Shown here piece after piece: positions 1-8,220 of a stretch of DNA of 64,000 nt (the stretch's first letter is position 1; each line of letters begins with the position of its first letter). The notes under the pieces are model-generated. The model was given only the letters and a program-made list of their open reading frames with translations, searched no databases and had not been told where the DNA came from. The DNA comes from Micromonospora sp. MW-13. Its GTDB lineage: Bacteria > Actinomycetota > Actinomycetes > Mycobacteriales > Micromonosporaceae. The DNA is taken from contig NZ_QKKX01000061.1 of assembly GCF_003434305.1 (NCBI RefSeq), positions 1 to 64,000 on the forward strand. Reading direction: 5' to 3'. The translations under genes and the position numbers were made by a program.

Positions 1-68
1 CGGGGCACAAACCTGACGCAAACCTCTTGATCACCGCGAAAGGGCGTGGGGGTGATGTGGGGCACAAA

Positions 69-141
69 CGATACGGGGCGGTTCCGTATCGAAAAAACCT
101 CGCTTAGGCTCGCTGGCGTTACGAGTCTAACCCGTTTCGTA
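69..141 (+). promoter_or_regulatory. Operator/promoter region of the MFS-TetR pair
   Basis: Positions 69-76 (CGATACGG) and 84-91 (CCGTATCG) form an 8-bp perfect inverted repeat around a 7-nt centre. A second, weaker pair, TACGA (120-124) and TCGTA (137-141), follows. A TAGGCT -10-like box lies at 105-110, and the 82-87 segment, inside the palindrome, sits 17 nt upstream of it. The palindrome is of TetR-operator size, so the regulator encoded at 1759-2367 may bind here and block the exporter promoter; this is inference. The first 68 bases contain an 11-bp direct repeat GGGGCACAAAC (2-12 and 59-69) and no gene that I can see. Confidence 0.5.
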
Positions 142-175
142 TTTGCGCCGCGGGTGAACCGGGGGAGAGCCGGCC

Positions 176-1747
176 ATGCAGCTGCACGAGAACACCGGAC
201 ATCCGAGGAGGTGGGCGATTCTCGGGGTGCTGGTGATCAGCCTCCTCGTCGTCGTCCTCGACAACACCATCCTCAACGTCGCCCTGCGCACCCTCGCCGA
301 TCCCGTGCACGGTCTCGGCGCCAGCCAGGGCGAGTTGGAGTGGTCCATCAACTCCTACACCCTGGTCTTCGCCGGCCTGCTGTTCACCTTCGGTGTGCTC
401 GGCGACCGCGCCGGGCGTAAGCGGTTCCTGGTGGCCGGACTGGTGTTCTTCGGCCTCGCCTCGCTGCTGTCCGCGTACGCGCAGAGCCCCGGCCAACTGA
501 TCGCGGCCCGCGCGCTGATGGGACTGGGTGGCGCGGCGATCATGCCGGTGACCCTGTCGATCATCTCCAACGTCTTCGACCCCCGGGAACGTGGCCGGGC
601 GATCGGCATCTGGGCCGGCGCGGTCGGCCTTGCCGTGGCGATCGGCCCGATCCTCGGCGGCGCGCTGCTGGAGCACTTCTGGTGGGGCTCGGTCTTCCTG
701 ATCAACGTGCCGGTCGTCGTGCTCGGCGTGGTCCTGGTCGCCCTGCTCGTCCCCGAGTCCCGCGACCCCGACCCGGGCCGGGTCGACGTTCCCGGCGTGC
801 TGCTGTCGGTGGTGGGCCTGGTCGCGTTGACCTACGGCATCATCGACGGTGGCGAGCACGGCTTCGACCGGCCGCTGGTGTGGGCGTCGATCGTCGGCGG
901 CGTGGCCGTGCTGGCCTGGTTCGTGGTGCTGGAGCTGCGCAGCGACCACCCGTCGCTGGACGTCCGGCTGTTCCGGGTGCCGCAGTTCGCCGCTCCGGTG
1001 GCGATGGTCGGGCTGATCTTCTTCGCCGCCATGGGCGTGATGTTCTTCAGCTCGTTCTACCTGCAACTGGTCCGCGGCTACAGCCCGCTGGAGACCGGCC
1101 TGCTCTTCCTGCCCTTCGCCGCCTCGCAGCTCATCTTCGCCCCGCGCAGCGCGGCGATGGTCCGCAGATACGGGGGCAGGGCGGTCGCGGTCGTCGGCCT
1201 GGCGCTGACCGTGGTGTCGCTGGGGGCGTTCGCGTTCGTCGACGGGGGTACGCCGATCTGGATGGTCCTGGTGTTCTTCTTCCTCCAGGGCGCCGGGATG
1301 GCGAACATCATGCCGCCCGCCACCGAGTCGATCATGTCGGCGCTGCCGAGGCAGAAGGCGGGGGTCGGTTCGGCGGTCAGCAACACGGTCCGGCAGGTCG
1401 CCGGCGCCCTCGGCGTGGCCGTGCTCGGCTCGGTTCTGTCGGCGCTGTACCGCCAGGACGTCGCTCCGGCCCTGCTGGGCCTGCCCGCCGCGGCGCACGA
1501 GGCGGCTGGTGAGTCGATCTCCGGGGCGTACGCCGCGGCCGGACAGCTCGGCCCGGCGGGGCCGACGCTGGTCACGGCGGCCAACCAGGCCTTCGTCTCG
1601 GCGATGCACTGGGCGGCGGCGCTCTCGGCGGCGGTCGCCGCGTTCGGCATCGTGGTGGCGCTGCGCTGGATGCCCGGGCGGGACCAGGGCCAGCCACCGG
1701 CCGTGGCGCCGGTGACCGGGAAACCGGAGTTGGCCGGAACCGCATAG
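176..1747 (+). CDS. MFS drug:proton antiporter, DHA2 (EmrB/QacA-like) family
   Basis: A 523-residue integral membrane protein, the usual length for 14-helix DHA2 exporters. It carries the family signature LDNTILNVAL in the first helix (residues 29-38) and MFS motif A, GDRAGRKR (76-83), in the first cytoplasmic loop. A GPILGG motif-C-like segment lies near residue 160. It should expel a lipophilic drug or metabolite using the proton gradient; the substrate cannot be read from sequence. The ATG start is preceded by GGGGGAGAG. A TetR regulator follows after 11 nt, the standard arrangement of a self-regulated efflux operon. Confidence 0.9.
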   Translation: MQLHENTGHPRRWAILGVLVISLLVVVLDNTILNVALRTLADPVHGLGASQGELEWSINSYTLVFAGLLFTFGVLGDRAGRKRFLVAGLVFFGLASLLSAYAQSPGQLIAARALMGLGGAAIMPVTLSIISNVFDPRERGRAIGIWAGAVGLAVAIGPILGGALLEHFWWGSVFLINVPVVVLGVVLVALLVPESRDPDPGRVDVPGVLLSVVGLVALTYGIIDGGEHGFDRPLVWASIVGGVAVLAWFVVLELRSDHPSLDVRLFRVPQFAAPVAMVGLIFFAAMGVMFFSSFYLQLVRGYSPLETGLLFLPFAASQLIFAPRSAAMVRRYGGRAVAVVGLALTVVSLGAFAFVDGGTPIWMVLVFFFLQGAGMANIMPPATESIMSALPRQKAGVGSAVSNTVRQVAGALGVAVLGSVLSALYRQDVAPALLGLPAAAHEAAGESISGAYAAAGQLGPAGPTLVTAANQAFVSAMHWAAALSAAVAAFGIVVALRWMPGRDQGQPPAVAPVTGKPELAGTA

Positions 1748-1758
1748 GTAAGGGAAGA

Positions 1759-2367
1759 ATGTCGGACATGACTTCCGCCGCCGACGCTCCCCGGTCGCCC
1801 GGCCGACCGCGGAGCGCCCGTGCGGACGAGGCGATCGTGGAGGCGGCCCTCGACCTGCTCGCCGAGGGCAGCACGATCGAGGCGCTCTCCATCGAGGCCA
1901 TCGCCGCCCGGGCCGGGGTGGGCAAGGCCACCATCTACCGGCGCTGGCCGGGCAAGGACGCGCTGCTGCTCGACGCGCTGCGCCGCCTCAAGGGCGTCCT
2001 TCCGCAGCCGACCGGGAACTCCGTCCGGGACGACCTGGTGCTGCTGGTCGGCGCGGTCGGGCACAACATCGACCCCCGGGCCGCGAAGATCATGCCGTGC
2101 CTCGTGCCGGAGGTGAACCGTAGCCCGGACCACTTCCGGATCTACCAGAACATCATCGAGCCCCGCCGGCAGCTCATGCGTGAGGTGCTCCGCTGGGGGG
2201 TACGCAGCGGCGAACTGCGCGCCGACCTCGACATCGAGGTGGTGATGGCCCTGCTCACGGGGCCGATGCTGGTGCAGCGGATGCTGCGCTGGAACCCCGA
2301 ACTGGACGACGACTCCCTGCCCGGCCGGATCGTCGACGGCGTCCTGAACGGCATCCGGGCCCACTGA
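1759..2367 (+). CDS. TetR/AcrR family transcriptional regulator
   Basis: A 202-residue protein with an N-terminal TetR-type helix-turn-helix at about residues 30-70 (core AARAGVGKATIYRRW) and a ligand-binding C-terminal domain resembling the TetR_C family found with efflux pumps. The start ATG has AAGGGAAG 6 nt upstream; a second in-frame ATG lies three codons later. It is co-directional with and 11 nt downstream of the DHA2 exporter. It is therefore probably the local repressor, perhaps acting at the palindrome at 69-91. The ligand is unknown. Confidence 0.9.
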   Translation: MSDMTSAADAPRSPGRPRSARADEAIVEAALDLLAEGSTIEALSIEAIAARAGVGKATIYRRWPGKDALLLDALRRLKGVLPQPTGNSVRDDLVLLVGAVGHNIDPRAAKIMPCLVPEVNRSPDHFRIYQNIIEPRRQLMREVLRWGVRSGELRADLDIEVVMALLTGPMLVQRMLRWNPELDDDSLPGRIVDGVLNGIRAH

Positions 2368-2397
2368 CCCCGTGCCGGGGGCCGCAGCGGGTGGGCG

Positions 2398-4317
2398 TCA
2401 GCGGTTCGGCTCGCGGAGCCGGTGCAGGCGCAGCGCGAGCTGCACCTCCAGGGCCCGCTCGGGCCGTTGCCAGTCCGCGCCGAGCAGCTGGCCGACCCGC
2501 TCCAGCCGCTGGGTGACCGTGTTCACGTGCACGTGCAGCAGTTCGGCCGCGCGGGCCAGGCTGCCGCCCACCCCGAAGTACGCCTCCAGGGTCTTCACCA
2601 GCGCCGTGCCCCGCCGGGCGTCGTAGTCGACCACCGGCCCCACCGTGCCGGCGAGGAAGCGGGCCACGTCCCGGTCGCCGGCGTCGCCGACCGCGCCCAG
2701 CAGCAGCCCGACGAAGCCCAGCTCGGCGGTGCTCGCCCCCTGCCCGGCCCGGCCCAGCGCGCCGAGCGCGGACAGGCAGCGGCCCGCCTCCTGGAAGATC
2801 GCCGCCAGCGACGCCGGGTCCGTCGAGGGGCCGCTCGCCCCGGCGGTCACCGGCCGCCCCGTCACCCGGGCCAGGTCCCGGGACACCGCGCGGGCCGCGC
2901 CGCCGGCGTCGGCGCCGGGCAGCATCAGCACCACCCGGCCGTCGCGTGCCGCGGCCAGCCCGCCCCGGGTCGAGGCGTACGTGGTGGCCCAGGACAGGGC
3001 CCGCTGCCGGGCCGATCCGGTCGCGGCGATCGCGTCGTCACCGACCGCCACCAGCACGTGCGGGGCGTCCAGGTCCACCCCGAGCCGCCGGGCCCGGCTG
3101 CGCAGCGCATCGGTGTCGGCCAGCGGCCGGGCGATCAGGTCGTCGAGCAGCTCCCCCCGGACCCGGCCCTCGGCCTCGGCCACCGTCCGGCGGAACAGCA
3201 GCAGCAACGCGGTCACCAGCGCCGCCCGCTCCAGGATCCGCTGGTCGGCGTCGACCAGCTCGCCGTCGGGGCGCAGCACCAGCGCGCCCAGGTTCTCCGC
3301 GCCGGCCACCACCGCCGCGTACCAGACCCGACCCCGCCGTACGCTGCGTCCCTCGGTCCGCGACGCGGCCACCGCCTCGACCAGGTCCGCCCGGTCCGGC
3401 TCGTCGATCTCGCCCACCCGGGCCAACCGCCGTCCCTCGGCGTCCAGCGCCAACAGCGCCCCGCCGAGCACGTCGGTGACCGCCGACGCCACGTCCTCGA
3501 CCCCGCCGCCGCGCAGCACCAGCGCCGTCATCCGGTCGTGCGCCGCCGCGGCCCGCTCCACCGAGCTGCTGTGCGCCCGGATGGTGGTGTTGGCCGTGGA
3601 GAGCTCCTCCAGCGCCGAGCGGGTCTCCGCCAGCAGCCGGGCGGTGTCGATCGCCACCGCCGCGTGCGCGGCGAGGGAGACCAGCAGCGACACCTCCTCC
3701 CGGGCGAACGGCCGGGCGGAGCGGTTGGCCGCGTACAGCACGCCGATCGAGGTGGGGCCCAGCCGCAGCGGCACGCCGAGGATCGCCACCAGGCCCTCCT
3801 CGCCCACCCCGGCGTCGATCTCCCCGGTGTGGTGGAAGCGCTCGTCCTCGGGGTAGTTCGCGGTGACGTACGGGGTGCCGGACTGCGCCACCAGCCCGCC
3901 CAGGCCGGCGCCCATCGGCAGCCGCAGCCGCTGGAACCGCGCCGAGATCGACCCGTCGGTGACCCGCATGTACGTGTCGCCGCGTTCGTCGTCGTCGAGC
4001 GTCATGTACGCCACGTCGGTGCCGAGCAGGCTGCGCGCCCGGTGCACGATCGCCCGCAGCACGGCGTCGAGGTCGCGCAGCCCGGCCAGGTCGCTGGCCG
4101 TGTCGTACAGGCCGGACAGCTCGGTTTCCCGGCGGCGCCGCCGCTCCAGCAGTGCGCGGACCCGCAGCGCGACCACCTTGGCCTGCTCCAGTTCGGCCAG
4201 CCGGTCGGCGGGCAGGCCGGCGGTGCGCGCGGCCACCAGCGGCCCCTCGAACTCCACCGCGGCGGCCTCCCGGGCGAGCAGTTCCAGGAACTCCACCGGC
4301 GACGACATGACCGACAT
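2398..4317 (-). CDS. GAF-domain, PucR-type helix-turn-helix regulator
   Basis: A 639-residue regulator. After about 50 residues of charged helix there is a GAF sensor domain (about residues 80-220). A central region typical of CdaR/PucR regulators follows, with a C-terminal PucR HTH_30 domain (about 570-630, core AAELLHVHVNTVTQRL). I chose the ATG at 4317; a second ATG three codons later is equally possible. The open frame continues upstream, but that part is antisense or out of frame to the dehydrogenase and is not coding. Its gene starts 14 nt after the dehydrogenase stop, so the two are probably co-transcribed and the regulator may control hydroxybutyrate use. The effector is unknown. Confidence 0.85.
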   Translation of the reverse strand: MSVMSSPVEFLELLAREAAAVEFEGPLVAARTAGLPADRLAELEQAKVVALRVRALLERRRRRETELSGLYDTASDLAGLRDLDAVLRAIVHRARSLLGTDVAYMTLDDDERGDTYMRVTDGSISARFQRLRLPMGAGLGGLVAQSGTPYVTANYPEDERFHHTGEIDAGVGEEGLVAILGVPLRLGPTSIGVLYAANRSARPFAREEVSLLVSLAAHAAVAIDTARLLAETRSALEELSTANTTIRAHSSSVERAAAAHDRMTALVLRGGGVEDVASAVTDVLGGALLALDAEGRRLARVGEIDEPDRADLVEAVAASRTEGRSVRRGRVWYAAVVAGAENLGALVLRPDGELVDADQRILERAALVTALLLLFRRTVAEAEGRVRGELLDDLIARPLADTDALRSRARRLGVDLDAPHVLVAVGDDAIAATGSARQRALSWATTYASTRGGLAAARDGRVVLMLPGADAGGAARAVSRDLARVTGRPVTAGASGPSTDPASLAAIFQEAGRCLSALGALGRAGQGASTAELGFVGLLLGAVGDAGDRDVARFLAGTVGPVVDYDARRGTALVKTLEAYFGVGGSLARAAELLHVHVNTVTQRLERVGQLLGADWQRPERALEVQLALRLHRLREPNR

Positions 4318-4331
4318 TGTGCGCGAGGCCA

Positions 4332-5114
4332 CTAGTTCGCCGTCCAGCCCCCGTCGAGGGCGATCGAGGCGCCGGTGATGAACGCCGCCGGCGGCGAGCA
4401 GAGGTACACCAGCAGCTCGGCGACCTCCTCCGGCTCGATCAGCCGCTTGATCGCCGCCCGGGCCAGCATGATCTTCTGCACCACCTCGGCCTCGGGTATG
4501 CCGTGGGTGGCGGCCTGGTCGGCGATCTGGCTCTCCACCAGCGCGGTCCGCACGTACGCCGGGTTGATGCAGTTGGCCGTCACGCCGTGCGCCGCGCCCT
4601 CCAGCGCGACCACCTTCGACAGCCCCTCCAGGGCGTGCTTGGCCGAGACGTACGCGGCCTTGTACGGCGAGGCCCGCAGCCCGTGCACGGAGGAGATGTT
4701 GACGATGCGGCCCCAGCCCCGGGCGTACATGTGCGGCAGCGCCCGGCGCACGATCAGGAACGGCGCCTCCACCATCACCCGGTGCAGGTGGGCGAAGCGC
4801 TCGGCCGGGAAGTCCTGGACCGGGGCGACGTGCTGCAACCCGGCGTTGTTGACCACGATGTCGACGTCGGCGTCGAGCCGGTCCACCGCCGCCGGGTCGG
4901 CCAGGTCCACCCCCTGCGCCCGGCCGCCCACCGCGTCGGCCACCACCTCGGCCGCCTCGACGTTGCGGTCCACCACCAGCACGGACGCGCCGGCCGCGGC
5001 CAGCCGCAGGGCGCAGGCCCGGCCGATGCCGCTGCCACCGCCGGTCACCAGGGCGGTGCGACCGGTCAGGTCGACGTGTACGACGTGGGGGACCGCCACG
5101 GGTTCTGCCGTCAT
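4332..5114 (-). CDS. 3-hydroxybutyrate dehydrogenase (SDR family)
   Basis: A 260-residue classical short-chain dehydrogenase. It has the cofactor motif TGGGSGIG at about residues 21-28, the NNAG motif, and the catalytic Ser...YVSAK set with NISSVHGLRASPYKAAYVSAK-like spacing, which is characteristic of the 3-hydroxybutyrate dehydrogenase subgroup. It would interconvert 3-hydroxybutyrate and acetoacetate with NAD in the cytoplasm. The start is the ATG at 5114, which gives the family's usual length; the longer open frame upstream overlaps the intergenic promoter region. It heads a two-gene unit with the PucR-type regulator. The substrate assignment rests on subgroup similarity and context, so another 3-hydroxyacyl substrate is possible. 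Confidence 0.8.
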   Translation of the reverse strand: MTAEPVAVPHVVHVDLTGRTALVTGGGSGIGRACALRLAAAGASVLVVDRNVEAAEVVADAVGGRAQGVDLADPAAVDRLDADVDIVVNNAGLQHVAPVQDFPAERFAHLHRVMVEAPFLIVRRALPHMYARGWGRIVNISSVHGLRASPYKAAYVSAKHALEGLSKVVALEGAAHGVTANCINPAYVRTALVESQIADQAATHGIPEAEVVQKIMLARAAIKRLIEPEEVAELLVYLCSPPAAFITGASIALDGGWTAN

Positions 5115-5271
5115 GGCGCATGAAGTTACGAGCTGTGTGGCCGAGGGCACATGGGGCGGCGACACATACTCGCCACCGCGACTGTGTGGTGGACGGCCCA
5201 CCCGGCCCCCGGCCACCCGGAGCCCCGGGTGCCCCGGCGTGTCCCCGGCGGGGGGTGTCCGGGGCGACCAG

Positions 5272-5294
5272 TAGGGTGTCGAACACACGTACTG
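5272..5294 (+). promoter_or_regulatory. ruvC promoter with LexA/SOS-like box
   Basis: A TAGGGT -10-like hexamer lies at 5272-5277. Immediately downstream, 5279-5294 reads TCGAACACACGTACTG. This matches the left half of the actinobacterial SOS box TCGAAC-N4-GTTCGA exactly and the right half imperfectly (GTAC for GTTC). SOS control of ruvCAB is known in mycobacteria. Here it is inferred from one degenerate site 26 nt before the ruvC start. Confidence 0.5.
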
Positions 5295-5319
5295 CTGGCG
5301 GCTGGGGGAGGGAGGCGGC

Positions 5320-5847
5320 GTGCGCGTGCTCGGCGTCGACCCGGGGCTGACCCGGTGCGGGGTCGGCGTGGTCGAGGGCGTGCCGGGCCGGCCCTGCACC
5401 CTGGTCGCCTACCACGTGGTCCGCACCGACCCCGGCGACGACCTGCCGCTGCGCCTGCTGCACCTGGACCGCTCGCTCACCGACCTGGTCGCCGAGCACC
5501 GGCCGGACGCCGTCGCCGTGGAGCGGGTGTTCAGCCAGCACAACGTGCGCACCGTGATGGGCACCGCCCAGGCCAGCGGGATCGCCGTGCTGGCCGGCGC
5601 GCGGGCCGGCCTGCCGGTACAGACGTACACCCCGAGCGAGGTCAAGGCGGCCGTGACCGGATCCGGCCAGGCGGACAAGGCGCAGATGACGGCCATGGTC
5701 ACCCGGCTGCTGCGGCTGCCCGAGCCGCCGAAGCCGGCCGACGCGGCCGACGCGCTCGCGCTGGCCATCTGCCACGTCTGGCGCGGCGGCACCCGCTCGA
5801 AGCTGGCCGAGGCGGCCGACCGGGTACGACGAGGAGGAGCACGATGA
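5320..5847 (+). CDS. ruvC: Crossover junction endodeoxyribonuclease RuvC
   Basis: A 175-residue Holliday-junction resolvase. The RNase H-like fold is marked by the catalytic acidic residues in LGVDPG (Asp7), VAVERVF (Glu near 68) and the C-terminal DAADALALAICH. It nicks four-way junctions symmetrically in the RuvABC complex during recombination repair. The GTG start follows GGGAGGGAGG. Its stop overlaps the ruvA start by 4 nt (ATGA at 5844-5847), so the three ruv genes form one unit. Confidence 0.97.
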   Translation: MRVLGVDPGLTRCGVGVVEGVPGRPCTLVAYHVVRTDPGDDLPLRLLHLDRSLTDLVAEHRPDAVAVERVFSQHNVRTVMGTAQASGIAVLAGARAGLPVQTYTPSEVKAAVTGSGQADKAQMTAMVTRLLRLPEPPKPADAADALALAICHVWRGGTRSKLAEAADRVRRGGAR

Positions 5848-6446
5848 TCGCCAGTGTGCGCGGCACGGTGACCGCGACGGGCCCGGACCACGCCGTGGTC
5901 GAGGTCGGCGGGGTGGGCCTGGCGGTGTACTGCGCCCCCGGCACGCTCGCCGACCTGCGGGTCGGCCAGCCCGCCCGGCTGGCCACCAGCCTGGTGGTCC
6001 GGGAGGACTCGCTCACCCTCTACGGCTTCGCCGACGACGACGCCAAGCAACTGTTCGAGCTGCTCCAGACCGCCAGCGGGGTCGGCCCCCGGCTGGCCCA
6101 GGCGGTGCTCGCCGTGCACCCCCCGGACGCGGTGCGCAAGGCGATCGCCAACGCCGACACGGCGGCGCTGACCCGGGTGCCGGGCATCGGCAAGAAGGGC
6201 GCCGAGCGCCTGGTGCTGGAGCTGCGCGACCGGATCGGCCCGGTGCCGGTGGGCGCCGACGGGGCGGCCGGGGTGACCGGGGGCGCCTGGCCCGAGCAGG
6301 TCCGCCAGGCCCTGGTCGGGCTGGGCTGGACGGCCGGCCAGGCCGACCAGGCGGTGGCCGCCGTGGCGGAGACCGTCGACGGGCCGCCCCCGCCCGTGCC
6401 GGTGCTGCTCAAGCAGGCCATCCGGCTGCTCGGCCGGACCCGATGA
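5844..6446 (+). CDS. ruvA: Holliday junction branch migration protein RuvA
   Basis: A 200-residue protein with the three RuvA domains: an N-terminal OB fold (MIASVRGTV...), a central double HhH region containing TASGVGPRLAQAVL and RVPGIGKKGAERLVLEL, and a C-terminal RuvB-contacting domain after a flexible linker. It forms the tetramer that holds the junction for RuvB. The start is the ATG in the ATGA overlap with ruvC and its stop overlaps ruvB in the same way. Confidence 0.97.
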   Translation: MIASVRGTVTATGPDHAVVEVGGVGLAVYCAPGTLADLRVGQPARLATSLVVREDSLTLYGFADDDAKQLFELLQTASGVGPRLAQAVLAVHPPDAVRKAIANADTAALTRVPGIGKKGAERLVLELRDRIGPVPVGADGAAGVTGGAWPEQVRQALVGLGWTAGQADQAVAAVAETVDGPPPPVPVLLKQAIRLLGRTR

Positions 6447-7513
6447 CGGGCCCCGACGGCAACCTCGTCTCGGCGTACGTCAACGACGCCGAGCGGGACG
6501 CCGAGGCCAGCGTCCGGCCGAAGCGGCTGGCGGAGTTCATCGCCCAGCACCGGGTCCGCGACCAGCTCGACCTGCTGCTCCAGGGCGCGATGCGGCGCGG
6601 CTCCCCGCCCGACCACATCCTCCTGTCCGGCCCGCCCGGCTTGGGTAAGACCACCCTGGCGAACATCGTGGCGGCCGAGCTGGGCGCGGGCATCCGGGTG
6701 ACCAGCGGCCCGGTGATCGAGCGCTCCGGCGACCTGGCGGCGATCCTGACCAGCCTCGCCGAGGGCGACGTGCTGTTCATCGACGAGATCCACCGGATCG
6801 CCAAGCCGGCCGAGGAACTGCTCTACAGCGCGATGGAGGACTTCCGGGTCGACGTGGTGGTCGGCAAGGGCCCGGGGGCCACCGCCATCCCGCTGGACGT
6901 CGAGCCGTTCACCCTGGTCGGCGCGACCACCCGGTCCGGCCTGCTGACCGGGCCGATGCGGGACCGGTTCGGCTTCGTCGCGCACCTGGACTTCTACTCC
7001 CCGGCCGATCTGGAGGTGCTGCTGCGCCGGTCGGCGCACATCCTCGGCGTGCCGATCACCGACGACGGCGCCGTCGAGATCGCCGGCCGGTCCCGGGGGA
7101 CCCCCCGGATCGCCAACCGGCTGCTGCGCCGGGTGCGGGACTACGCCGAGGTCCGGGCCGACGGCGTGGTCACCGTAGAGACCGCCCGGGCCGCCCTGAC
7201 GGTGTACGACGTCGACGCGCTCGGGCTGGACCGGCTGGACCGGGCCGTGCTCACCGCGCTGGTCGACTCGTTCCGGGGCGGGCCCGTCGGGTTGTCCACC
7301 CTGGCGGTGGCGGTGGGGGAGCAGCCGGACACGGTCGAGGAGGTCTGCGAGCCGTTCCTGGTCCGGGCGGGGCTGCTCGCCCGGACGCCCCGGGGGCGGG
7401 TGGCGACTGAGGCGGCCTGGCGGCACCTGGGGCGTACCCCACCGAATGGTACATTTGGCGCCGATGCTCCTGTCGTTCCCGATCTGTTCTCCGCCGCACC
7501 TGATCAGCCGTGA
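6443..7513 (+). CDS. ruvB: Holliday junction branch migration helicase RuvB
   Basis: A 356-residue AAA+ motor. Walker A is GPPGLGKTT, Walker B is FIDEIHR, the sensor-1 region contains GATTRSGLL, and an arginine-finger region (GPMRDRFGF) follows; a winged-helix C-terminal domain ends the protein. It drives ATP-dependent branch migration with RuvA. The ATG overlaps the ruvA stop by 4 nt. Nothing is unusual for an actinobacterial RuvB. Confidence 0.97.
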   Translation: MTGPDGNLVSAYVNDAERDAEASVRPKRLAEFIAQHRVRDQLDLLLQGAMRRGSPPDHILLSGPPGLGKTTLANIVAAELGAGIRVTSGPVIERSGDLAAILTSLAEGDVLFIDEIHRIAKPAEELLYSAMEDFRVDVVVGKGPGATAIPLDVEPFTLVGATTRSGLLTGPMRDRFGFVAHLDFYSPADLEVLLRRSAHILGVPITDDGAVEIAGRSRGTPRIANRLLRRVRDYAEVRADGVVTVETARAALTVYDVDALGLDRLDRAVLTALVDSFRGGPVGLSTLAVAVGEQPDTVEEVCEPFLVRAGLLARTPRGRVATEAAWRHLGRTPPNGTFGADAPVVPDLFSAAPDQP

Positions 7514-7559
7514 TCCGAACGTGATCTGCGCCGCATTCGGCGTTCCCAGGTGCAGGGAC

Positions 7560-7572
7560 TAGACTTCGCCGC
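7560..7572 (+). promoter_or_regulatory. Putative yajC promoter -10 box
   Basis: TAGACT at 7560-7565 matches the TANNNT -10 pattern. Transcription would begin near 7572, leaving a leader of about 80 nt before yajC. No convincing -35 is visible. The 140-nt gap after ruvB suggests that yajC starts a new transcription unit. Confidence 0.35.
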
Positions 7573-7653
7573 GGTTTGTACAGGACGTGAGAATCCGCCT
7601 CCGCTCCGGTGCCCCTCGTGCCGGGCCGGAGGCCAATCGGAAGGTCAGTAACC

Positions 7654-8001
7654 GTGCACTACGCAGCAGCGGGTGGAGGGGGAGTCGGCGGTCTCACGCC
7701 GATCCTCATGATCGCCCTGCTCTTCGGCGTCATGTACTTCATGATGATCCGCCCCCAGCAGAAGCGCCGCCGCGAGGCGGAGCAGATGCAGTCCGCCATC
7801 GCCCCCGGCGACGAGGTGGTCACCATCGGCGGTCTCTACGGCACGGTCGCCGGCGTGGACGACGAGACCGTCCTGCTCGAGGTAGCCCCCGGCGTGCAGA
7901 CCCGGTACGCCCGTCCCGCCATCGCCCGGGTGGTGAGCAAGGCCGAGCAGGTCGAGTCGACCGAGCCGGTCAGCGAGGACGCCGAGACCGTCAAGGAGTG
8001 A
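7654..8001 (+). CDS. yajC: Preprotein translocase subunit YajC
   Basis: A 115-residue small membrane protein. After a Gly-rich start it has one strong transmembrane segment (about residues 11-29, LTPILMIALLFGVMYFMMI), then the family motif RPQQKRR and a basic/acidic cytoplasmic tail with the YajC GDEVVTIGGLYG segment. It associates with SecDF at the Sec translocon. I chose GTG 7654, preceded by GGAAGG, over the upstream in-frame GTG at 7609, because the longer form would add an unusual charged leader before the membrane segment. Confidence 0.93.
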   Translation: MHYAAAGGGGVGGLTPILMIALLFGVMYFMMIRPQQKRRREAEQMQSAIAPGDEVVTIGGLYGTVAGVDDETVLLEVAPGVQTRYARPAIARVVSKAEQVESTEPVSEDAETVKE

Positions 8002-8039
8002 CCGCCTCCCCGACGGGGCAGCGGAGACGCCGTTAAAAC

Positions 8040-8126
8040 TGGATAGTTGGGTCGACACCCGACGCCGACACCCGAAGGCTGCCGGCCGGCGCCCCCGCGC
8101 CGGTCGTGGTCAGCCGTGTCGGCGTC
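8040..8126 (+). promoter_or_regulatory. Structured leader upstream of secD
   Basis: The 219-nt gap between yajC and secD starts with an AT-richer patch (8033-8050, containing GATAGT). It then holds an 11-bp perfect inverted repeat, GACGCCGACAC (8061-8071) with GTGTCGGCGTC (8116-8126). Nested inside is a second hairpin, CCGGCGC (8086-8092) with GCGCCGG (8097-8103) around CCCC. No reading frame explains the pairing. It could be a folded 5' leader of the secDF message or an internal terminator; neither is proven. Confidence 0.4.
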
Positions 8127-8220
8127 GCGTCGCCGGCCCGGACACCCGTCGCCGGTACCCCCGGCCCGACACTCGCGCCGCCGCCTCGGCAGCGCGACCG
8201 TAACAGGGAGACAGACAGCC

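Noticed and set aside
4318..5775. Upstream extension of the PucR-type regulator to 1125 residues
   Set aside because: The extra part is Arg/Gly/Pro-rich translation of sequence overlapping the dehydrogenase and ruvC; the ATG at 4317 gives a normal protein length.
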